Shown here piece after piece: positions 47,901 through 59,600 of a DNA stretch of 64,000 nt. The notes under the pieces were generated by a model. It was given only the letters and a program-made list of their open reading frames with translations, did not search any database and had not been told where the DNA came from. The DNA is from Karalla daura (taxonomy: Eukaryota > Chordata > Actinopteri > Chaetodontiformes > Leiognathidae). How positions within the stretch are numbered: position 1 is the first letter of the stretch; each line of letters starts with the position of its first letter. The stretch spans positions 20,124,497 to 20,188,496 of the forward strand of contig CM055188.1 in the NCBI GenBank assembly GCA_029224185.1. Direction: 5' to 3'. Made by a program: the position numbers and the translations under genes.

Positions 47901-50900
47901 CAAGAAATGCGTCACAAAAAGCTTCACCTTCAGCAGTGTGGTCTTGGTTGGATTTAACCTAGAGTTGCACTCCACCTGAAACATAAACAGGACGTCAACA
48001 CCAAAACCTCATAAAAGATAAATAACTGAAAACGTTGCAGGACTGATGGTGATGGTGAACTTACCACAGCTTCAACAGCAGGTGATGTGTCACCAACCAC
48101 CAGCAAGGCAGGGCAACTGCAAGAGACAGAGAGCAGCTGTAAACATTTTTCAGACACTGGACAAGTAGACAATGTGTTTTTTATTGAGAAAATACATTCT
48201 CTCACTACTTCTAAAGCGGCATCACCTTTACTCAAGCAATGACAAACAGTCTCACACAACAACAAAGTTTCTTTGCATTGATGCACCCAAGTTAACACTG
48301 AAAAAAAAACTATACAAACTATATATAAATTGGTTTGAAACAAATGGTTGGTAACTTTGAGTTCATCGAGTCTGCAAACCTACGTAAGTGTGTTGACTGT
48401 ATCCTCGTTCAGACCTACAATTGGCCTCTCGATCTCCAGGTCCCGACGGCTGGAGTGGGAAAAGCATGACAAGTTAGTGGTTGAAATGTAAGTGGACTTT
48501 CTTTGTTTTGCTGTGTACCTCATAATTATTTTATAACATACTCTTGTAGATTGTGTTCTGTGATGCATCATCTAACATAAGACTGTTGTGACATGCTACA
48601 ATAAGTTGACAGAGATATTCATGTAAAACAGTAGCATTTGCGCTATATGTCAACAAAACATACCTTAAATGGTATATTGAGATTTTCTTAATCACATAAA
48701 TAAAGATAATGCCACACAGGCATCACACTCGAATGCTATGTTTGCAAATGTAACTGCATCATACTATTGGTAGGAGCCACAGAAGAGGGCCAGGTTGTCC
48801 TGGTTGATATCCTGGGCAATGTGGAGGCGATACGTCTGGATCAGTTCCTGGTTCTCCGTCAGCTCGTCCTGAAGGGAAGGGAGTGAGAGTAAAAAAACAA
48901 GGACAAAACATCAATCAACTCCTTTTTAGGAGCCATATAAAAACAGGAAGATGAGATGCACTGAGAGTGTACAGGGAGCTGTTTTAATTAGCATTAGCCA
49001 TCCAGACGTGCTGTGGGATTTGTACGCATTTAGCCTCAGTGCCTTCAGTTATTAAACTGATTCTGTAATCTGTGTGTCACGATGTACCGGTCTACATATT
49101 CAGGTAAGACAGAAATAGAACGACGAGCAAATGTCTGCTATGTGAGGTAATGGTGTCAGGGGAAATCAAGAAAAGCCTGCCAAGGTTCAGCCCCTTGGTG
49201 AAAGAGGTCAGAGAGGACACAGCGTAGTGTGAGAGGAACTTACGGTGCTGAAGTGGTGAGCCATGACAATGTCCACCAGGTTACTGGTCCAGCCGGACAG
49301 CTGCAGAGAGAGAGAGGAGAGACAGACATTTAGAGCCACATCGTGTGTGTGTTAAGAGATTTGGTGATTGATCAGGACTTTTAGAGAGGAGCCAAACACA
49401 CAGAGAATCTGTTTTTAAGTTTTCGAAAATAAATTAAAAATAAATCAAAAAGATGTATGAAAACTCAAAATGTCAAAGCAGCTTGTGCCAACTCCGTTGT
49501 TACAAAAAAAGAACAAAGGAAATATGTGCAGATGTCACCATGTGAATTCTGGTACATTTACTCATTCATTGCAATTCATTGTTGCAACTTATTTGTTGTT
49601 GCTTAACTCTGTCCTTCACTCCCTGTTGCCAGCATGTCTGCCACTGTCCACTAAATTTAGCGAGATTTTGCCGAGCTGAAACAAAGGATAAAAGATTAAA
49701 TGTGGTGAATTGAATCTAAATCGGACAAAGGTGACCACAGTGGTTAGTGCTGTTACCTCACAGCAACAAGAGGTCTTCCAGCCTCTGCCTCTCTGTGTCT
49801 TTGGATGATGTCTGTGTCTATATGTGTTTTCGACAGGTTCTTGGGTTTCCCCTCACAGTCCAAAAACATGACTGGGTGTGAGAGTTAATGATGCATACGT
49901 GTGTGCGTGTGTGCGTATGCACCCTGCAATGAATAAAGGTCATACCTAACTCCCCTTGGCTTGGCTGTCAGCAACAACTACTTATGTATAAACATAAATT
50001 ATCTTACATAAACTTTGGATGAAAATCTGACATCAAAGGTGTGAGGGTGAGTGTGTACAGAGTAATCTGATTTTCTTCTTGTATCACACAATATAAATCA
50101 TAAGAGGGCTGCAACTCACCATCATTTGGTGGTTCTGTTACTCGACTAGTCTATAACTATTTCATTCACAGCTCCCCTCTTGATGTAGCTCCACTGTGGC
50201 AGCCTACACACCTGTCAATACCTCTACCATCTCATACCTCTACCTATCTCATACTTAAAGTATCGACCTGTGTGAAATCTAAATTTGAAGCTTACATTTA
50301 CTGTACAAGCTTAACGACTGTCTTAACAACATTCATAAGAGTGCTATCACAAACAAAAAAAATACAAATTATACTGTAAGATATTTTAAATCCAAGTAGC
50401 AACCTCTGCCTGAGAAGGGGAGGCTTTTAGCTCAGCACATCTGCAACAAACTAAATATCCAAAATATTAAGTTGCATTACTACTCGTTGCATTACTTGAT
50501 GCAATCGATGACATAAACCAGAATAAAACTGTGAGTTTAAACTAGTAATTAGAGTAAGAGCACAGAGGAAAGTGGCTGAAACCTAAAGCACATTCATTAA
50601 TAACAAGCTAACAAAAAGGCAGGAAAGTGAACTGTAACGGCTGGTGAATTATTCAGGTGCAGCAGAACGGAGCGGAGGTTCTCGACACAGTGGAAACACT
50701 GACCTTTGAAGCTGCCCAGTCGATCCAGCCTTCAGCACATGGGTCCACATTGATCAGAACCAGACCCTCAACCAGAGTGGGGTTGTTCAGCTGGTGGAAG
50801 GAAAGGATGCTTCAATACCCAATTTATGAGGTAAACATGAGGGTGGTTTAATGCCAAAGTGAAAAAAAGCTTTTACGAAGCATCATTTTCATTACGGAGC

Positions 50901-53900
50901 TGTCAGACAGGTCACAGCAGGTAGTGAAAGGCCTTGTGTTTAAAACAAAGACGAGAACATCCTGAGCACCTATGAGTGCCCTGACAGAGAGGAGAGAACA
51001 TCTGGGGGGGAAAACGTCAGCGGAGGGAACACTGCGGATGTTGCCTCTCGACACGATGCAAATGCAATGCAGCAACAGCTGCTATAAATCTATCATGGAT
51101 AAACACATTTTGTTCCACACTGGTTAAAGCTGGCACATTTCTGAATCAATTTTCTTCATTAATTCTAAACAAGAGCCGGCGCTCCCCTAATCCCAACACC
51201 TTCCCTGCTTTTCTTTTAACCCATGAATACCATCCTCTCTTTTCATTATTCATCTCTTAGTGCTCCCTCGCTCCTCTCTGTCACTTCTAGCTCTTTCTGC
51301 TCTGTTGTACACACATAGTGCTTATTTTAGCTTCGCTGCGTCGAGTGAGGAAACAGGATGAAAGCGACTGAAAAAGGAGAAAATCTGCGAGGTGATTCAT
51401 CACCTGGGAGCGGCAGCATATGCAGCAGACTGTGGAGAAGCCTGATGCCCTGTGTGGGCTTGATGGGAGGCCTTAATGTTCAGTGATGTGACAGGCTGTG
51501 TGGCCTGAACAGCTTTGATCATTACAGGGCCAGACGGAGAGGAGGACGGAAAAAAAGACAGAGGGAGGAATCAGAATTGGAAAAATGAAGGGGACTCACC
51601 GCAAAGCGGGTGAGGATGTACGCTCCTGCTCCCACGCCGATGCCGATCACGCTGTTGACCCTAGAGAGAAAACAAAGTTAGTTTCATCAATGCAGTGGCT
51701 GATGGTCCGCTGCTTCACAGTGGTAATGGAAACCTAAATGAAACGCAACATTGTATCTGAAGGTCCAGATTCGCTGAGCTTTCATGCACCTTTCTCCATG
51801 AAATAACACCCATCATCCAGTGTACATTATTACATTATGTTATTATAATATTAATGTTACATTATGTCTGTTGAGGGCCAACAAAGTGGTTGAGTGGCTA
51901 CCACACTGCAAAAAGGTCCCAAGGTCAGATCTTGTTTGGACCAAAACAGCCTGTTCTACTAGTGCATGTGCCTGTGCTCTGGTTTCATCCCACTTCACAA
52001 ATACCTGCACGTTGAGATCGATTGAGTGTGAGAGTGAATGGTGTCTCCTGCAACAGGAGTATTTCTAGGAGTATTACTATTGATCCTTCAGTGTATTCGC
52101 AGCACAAGGGCATTATCGCATTATGGTTCTTGTTAAATCAAACAGATCCAGCTCAAAAGCAAACATACATAAACAGATTATACGACAGGTAGCTCTATCA
52201 GCTTGAGCTTTGTGTATAGTGAACAAACCTAATGATATAGTGTAGCTTTGTAGACCCTTTGAAGACCAAGAAGTTGGGTTACAATTAGTTATTTTGAGAT
52301 TTTGTGACAGAGGAACCCATTATAGACTGAATACATCATTATTATAACATCTATACCATGAATTATCATTTTGCAGACCAAGGAGGAATTTTATGATACA
52401 ACTTCAGGCATTTTTCTATGATGTGGAGTAAAGCTATTGCTATATAAGAGCTGATTTCCACTGACTAAATTGTGAGAAAAGCCTCCGGTTACTGCAGAAC
52501 GGACATTTGCTTAGAGCCTTTTGTCATTGATCAACTATTGACTGGAGGCGTTACTCACTTGAGCTGAGTCATCACAGAGGGCAGCATTTCAGCCAGTTCA
52601 TCCATGGTTGGGTAGCGATAGCTGGAAACAGATGAAATATTGATGTTTGAATTCATCAAAAACACCTCCATAAATTTCTCACATGTTTAAACACTGACTT
52701 TTTTTTAACCAACAGACTGAATGCACTCCCATTAGCAAATGAACCAAAAGCTTTTCCGCTCCGACTAAATGAATTGATTGCAGCAAAGAAAATTAACGTG
52801 TTTCCATCTATCAATGCATGTACAGCTGGGCTGACACCCACCCGCTGGGGAAGGGAGGGGCTCCCTCCTGCTGGCCAGGGGCGTCCACGTGGACCACTGC
52901 AAAGTGCTGCGTGATCTCCTGCATGTCCTCGTAGTTGAACAGGGTGTTGAAACAGGACTTGTCTGCAAAGGTGAACACAGTTCAAGAGTCAGTCTGGGAC
53001 GTGGGTGTGACCTTAATCCCATCCAGGATGCCGCACTTTGATGAGTCGAGCGTTAAGTCTGACTCACGGTTGAGGCCAATGTCATGGTAGGTGAGGATGA
53101 CTGGTCTGTTGCCCTTGGGAACACCTCTCATGGTCACATGAAGAACGCCATGTGGAGTCTCGATGTCATGCTCCTGCAGCCACAGATGAGGAGAGGGTTA
53201 AGCTATGATGGACTTTTATATCACCCATCACCTAAGATGGTCTTTATAGTGTTTCTTACCTTTAATATTGTGTTTTATTATTAATTGTTGCATGTTTCTA
53301 CTGTTTGGTTATTACTGTCTTTGGCTTTGTTGTTAATACCTTTGTTTTGTTGACTGAATTTGTAAAGTGTGTTCATCATTATTATTGCTGTTATACTATT
53401 ACCAAAATATAAAAAGCTCATGTTACACTGCTATACTGTGACAGGTCTGTTTCTGACAGGGCCAGAAGGAAAATCGTGGAGTACTGTGGCGACAATTTTT
53501 ATAAAACACTTTCCTTATTTCATAACCACTCGAAGCACTTTTACGATAACATACACACATTCATACAACGATGCAGCATTAGAGGAAGCTTCAAGTTCTG
53601 CATAAGCTGCAGGGGCCGTTCATGATCCCCCTGAGCCACATACTCAATTATTCTGGTCTTCAAAGCTAAATTGGGATGCTGTAAACTTAACTAATGATTT
53701 ACTAATTTTCATCTTGGGTTTCATCTTATCAGTGTAAGTGATTTCTGTAAATATTTGTTAATTATGAATGTATTGCCTGCAATAAAAAAAACAAGAAAAG
53801 CTGGGAAAATCCACAGTTAGAGACACTGTCCTTCCAGCAGCACATCTAAATGTTGTGTCTTTCATGGACGTACTCTTCTAATTCTTATAGTGTTTGAATG

Positions 53901-56615
53901 AGTTACTGAATTAAGGATGTGTTGACTCAGACAAAATTTTGGGCAAACATCATTGACCTTGTGGAAAAGTACCACGACAAAGTACTTTAAGATGGGGTCT
54001 GTGCGTGGAAAGTAACAGTGTTGACTATTCCAAGTCTCAGATAATATAACTACATCTTATGCTTATCCTGTGATTCCCAGGAAACTTGTAACAAGCTATT
54101 CTAGCAAAATGTCCTCTACTTCATGTCCTGCAAATTCATCAAATAGACACATTTAAGACAAAGAGGGGATTTAAAAAAATCAATTTTCATCAAAGGCTTG
54201 AAGAGGAGCAACAATTTTACCCATAAAACCTGATTTAGGTGATGCATCACTGACAGCAATGTTCTGTAATAATGATCAAAACAACATTTAGGTTTTCTAC
54301 TTTAGATGCAAAGCAGCATCTCCCCCATTCCCTCGGACCAAACAAAGCGCTGAATAGGCTGTCTGAGAAAAAACATCTTTTCATCCAGGGGACTGAGGCT
54401 TGCTGTGCTTTTCACCAGTGTGACGCTGCAAAAAAAAAAAAAAAAGAGAGAGAGAGGGAGAGAGAGTATGTCTTCGCAGATAGGTCCATTACAGTTCAAG
54501 GATCTACAAGCAGCCTCATCTTCCTCTGTTGAATATCTCTTTTTATCACGCTGGAGGAACCCCCACTGTAACACCTTACAAAGCTATTACTGGAAGCCTA
54601 ATGTGGAGACCAGTCATTTGGTGACACAGCAAAACCTCATCAGGGTTGAAATGCTACGGGAAGTGACAGAGTGGTAACTGGCGTAACTATAAACATATAC
54701 AACGATAAACCTATACTTTACATGCATACACTCACACCCACTTCCCAAGGTCAGCAATGACTTGGTGCTGCAAACAAGGGTGTGCAACGATGGAGCTGTG
54801 TGTGTGTGTGTGCGCGTGTGTGTGTTTGCATGTGCAGCACACAGTGAGAGCGCAGGCGGGGCTTGGTCTCAAGGCCCACTGGTCATCAATAATAAAAGGG
54901 AGGGAGCCTGAACGGGCTTGCAAGACAGAGAAAAATAGAAAGAGTAAAAGAAGGAGAGAGACAAGTTCAGGCTGACAGACAAAGAGGGAACCAGGTCCCG
55001 AATGTGACTGTTCCCCTCAGCGTGTGTCACTATCTCGTCACAGGAGGCGAAGGTTGATCCTCAAGGACGAGACTGCGCTAAAATGCAGGTGAAGGGATTG
55101 TGAAAACATGAAGCTGTTCCCATGAAAAACAAGACATGACACTGTGAACAGCAGGTATGATGTCTCCTACTGCAGCCTAAATAAACTCTCCTGCTGAAAG
55201 GAAGCCTTGCACTCACAGATAATGGTCTGATTCTGTGACCTCAGGAGGAGGAGGAGAAGGAGAGGGAGGAGGAGGCAGAGGAGGGGGCAACAACCTGTTA
55301 TAGAGGAAGAGGAAACTCTCAATGGCTGAGCTGCTGCAGAATTTTCATTTTTAGGCAAGGACAGAGTCAAGGGCACTCAAGCACTGAGAAACAAGGAGAA
55401 CAGTCTTGTTCAGGCACACGCAAACTCTCTCACGCACACACACAAGTTTGCCTGGAAAAGTGGGCATGGACAGGAGCCCCACAACCCACCAGAGAGAGGA
55501 AATGAACATAATGATGAAGAGACAGAAGGAGAAGAGAGTATGGAAGTGGATGAGAGGAAATAGAGCGTGAAAGCTACCAGGGGGTGAGTGGCAGGAGGGA
55601 GAGGGAGACAGAGGGGAGTTTTGTGTGACAAGTAGATGGGGCGCAGCACTTAAATTTATCATGCCTGCTCCATCCCATCCCAGTTCTCGCACACAGGTGG
55701 AGCAGTCTGTGGGGAGGGCAGTGAAGCAGGTGAGATCGTACCATCAGTTTTGCTGCTGGCATGGTTCAGAAACCTGTGTTGATCTATGACAGCAAACGTG
55801 AGGTGGTGGTGGTGGGGGGTCTTTTCTCCTCTATACCAGGGTGGGTAGTGGGAGGACAATGTGTGTGTGTGTGTGTTTGTGTGTCTGTATGAACATTTGA
55901 GGGGGACAGGGAGTTAGTGAACAGGGAGGTTTGAGAACTTTGGATTTTTGATAACCAGGGGTTATACTGAGGGGAGGTGGGCTGAGGTGAGAGAAGCAGA
56001 GCAGGATGTCACGCTGTTCCTCTTCCCGCAATCCCTTATCAATCTCTCCTCCTCCTCCTCCCTGTTTCCCCCGCCCTGGCAGGAGCAGCATCAATCACCT
56101 CTGAGAGCAGCATTACAGGGCAGAAACAGCCTACACATCCACTCAGTACACATATCAGGACGTAACCACACATGCACGCTACATGTTGTGCTGCCCACCC
56201 TTGACACCTCCCCACCTGCAGCAGATGAACAATGTGTGACTGTGTGTGTTGTGTATAAACTCAAGGTCTCTCCGGGGGGAGGGAGGGTGGGTTTTGCCAC
56301 AGTGTGTGGGGCTGACTGACCTCTCCACCTGCTTTGTCACTGAAAAGAGAATAAATGACACACAGCTGGCTTTGAACACTCCATCTTGGCACAATCACAC
56401 AGATGTGTGAAAACAGGCTGGGGCGCATATGTTAGGCATACAGATGGAGACATGCAAACCATGCCCACTCCATGGACACACACGCACACACACACACACA
56501 CAGATAAGAGACTGCCCTGCACTTATCAGAGACTGCCCTACACACAAACACACATATCAATCAAATTAAAATGCGGATGACAGGCTTGGCACACTGGCAC
56601 TGTGTGTGACCTGTA

Positions 56616-56693
<78 letters not shown>

Positions 56694-59600
56694 TGTTCAC
56701 AACAGCAACTGCACAGAGAGAAAACACCCAAAGGCGTCGGCTGAAGGTGATGACATGGAAATACAATAAAGCACCCCCATATAGCTTCTCATTCCACAGA
56801 AACAGCTGCTGTCCCCCGCTCTCCGTGTCTTTAGGGAGAACATACAACAGTCTGAACGAGAAGAAGCCCTCCCTCAGTGCTGCAAGGACCCCAGCCAGGT
56901 GTGTCAAAGCAGGCAAGAATTGGTCACTCACCACTCCATTTCCAGAGCATGCAATCTGGTCCAGATCCAGAATAGCTGACATGTTTTTCCCACGCAGGAG
57001 AGGAGTTGTGTTATGCTATGTGTGTGCCAGTCAGCTTTGAAGATCTCAACAAGGAGGAGAGGAGGAGGAGGAAGAGGAGGAGGAAGAGGAGGGAGGGATG
57101 AGGGTGAGGCAGCTCGAGCAGCAGCGGTGGTGGCAAGAAAGGAGAGGGAGGAGAAAAGACACAGGAGGAGATGGGTAAATAATCTGAATGAAAGCAGGAG
57201 AGGGGCGGGGGTGTGGGTAAGGATACAGCGAAAAAGAGAGAGAGGTGGGAAAAGAGAGCAGGAACAGAGACAGAGGGGGGAGGAGAGTGAGACTGCAGTT
57301 TGTGCTTAGTAGTCACAGCGCGTCCATACATTCAGCCACCGGTGCGTCTAATTGGACTGCAGAGGGTCAGGTGGGTAGAGGGAGAGGGTGGGGTTTGGAG
57401 AGAGAGGGGGGAAAAAAGAAAAAAAGAAAAGAGGAGGAGGGGGAGAGTGGAAGGCAGGGTGATGGGGTAGAAAGGATGCAGAGGCAGTCCTAGAAAATGG
57501 GCAGGCTGCTGACATCACTGTGTGATACTGGTGAAGTGAGAGAGGAGAGGAGGCTGACTTTGACTGCTCACCCTTGGCTGTGCTCTGCATCAGCAAAATG
57601 GCTGCTCGCCGCTGAGATTTACCAACTACTGTCTCCAGACTCACTTTGGCTTCACCTTGCTGAGGAAGGACAGCGCACCTCACTCAGAGCTGTGAATAAT
57701 CATTAATCAGACGACTTCAAGCTGGAGGAGTGAATCACTCAGGAGGGCGAGCACACAGTGTAGAGCATCTGACACACACACACGCACCACATTATGGTGT
57801 TCATCTCCTCACACATGCCTGTAGGTAATCATCTGGAGATGTAACAAAAAAAAATCCTTTGTGTTACTGGCTGTACTATATTTATTCAACATTTAGAACC
57901 ATGGGAGGATTGTTTTCTCCTTTAGAGCTGCCTTCCCGTCATTTGATACACATAGTTTATTGATCTCTCTTACTATCCCACTGTTCTACTCTACTCTCCT
58001 CTGCACTAATGCGAGCGGTGCACTGGTGTCACGCCTTTGGCTAGAGATGGACATCCCCATGCAGCCAATGGCTCATGTACAAGCAGCACAGAGTGGGCGG
58101 GACAACTAGAGGAAAGGGGGTACCTCATTGGTTTGTTAGTGTAGCAGCACATTTGGTTGTAAGCCGCTGTTTCTCTTCTGTCCTATAACCTCCAGATGGT
58201 GCCACTGACACACATGTAGCATGTATCATAACATGCACATGCTCAGTTTTACAAACTGGACAGATAAAGCAATCTTATAAATTTGATAGGATACTTCAAT
58301 TCCATCAGTGTAAGTTCAAGAGGACTGGTGCGTGTGTTTCCTCGTCCTCAAAGCAGGGGTTACAACACTAACACTGAGTCATGGTGTGTCTCAGCTGGAC
58401 TCTGCAGAGTACAGGACACAGTGTCGCACCATCTGCATCAACCCAAACTCAGGTCTGATCACTACATCCCTCCATGACCTTACCCCACTGGAGTCTGCTG
58501 GTGTCTGTCTCTAGCACAAGGTAGAGGCAGGAAAATACACCCTGGTCAGGTCACCGGGCCATCACAGGACACAGAAACACAAATACACAAATACACACAC
58601 ACACACAGCAATCACTCTCACATTCACACCTACTGATAATTTAGAGTCCCTGATCCAGCTTAGTGCATGTTTTTGGACTGTGGGAGGAAACAAAAGGAGA
58701 ACATCCAAACTTCACACACAGATGATGATAAGTGATATTAAAAATGGACAAACTGCAATAAAAGGGTCAGCTGCATGATAAAATGCATTTCTGTGATTCC
58801 TGAGCTTCACTTGGAGCAAACTCTCGAAACTGTGAAATGAACAGCAGATTGTAAATGTATCACAGGAATCACAGCCTTTCAGTGCCACACATGCAGTGTT
58901 GTAGCGCCCTCTGGTGTCTTGATGAGAGAAGGCAGTGAGGATGCAAAAATCCTCCTGCCACTGATCCTTTGTGTTGCCGTCGCATGAAAGGTGAAGAGAG
59001 GAGATAGTATCTGCCGCACAGAACTATGAATTATGGAGCTCAACTCCCTAAAAACAGGTACACAATGTTTTTGGACAGTGTCCACTGTGAATACCGGGAC
59101 TCCAAACAGCTGCTGCCAAATACTGGTCACTGAATGGTGGTCTAATTGATGGATAAAATGCTACACTCAGTGATGTCAACAGAGCTAAAGGTCTACGGAC
59201 ACAGAAGAGTACAATGCCTGTTGTGTTATTGTCTTGGTATTACATTAATTAATAAGGCAATTCCTTGCACATCTTTCAGCTTTTGTGCATATCATCTTGT
59301 TTGTTGCTTTGTAATATATTCTATTTTTCACTCACATGATGTTTTGTCTTTTATATTTTTTATGTTTTTAACAACATGTTTTTTCAAGCCTTCAAGGCCT
59401 CTTTCCTCCCTTGTGTAATGCTTATATCCTAAATTATGTGCAAATTAATTTTAAAAAAGCCCTAAAACCGAATGTTCACATACGCCTGGTCATGGCCTCC
59501 AATGTCCTTGTAAATGGCTCAGTACGTTGGTTGTTAATTTTGCTGAATGTTAGTCTCACATACAGCTGGATGGCTGTGTGTATTCACCTGCAAGCACCCA

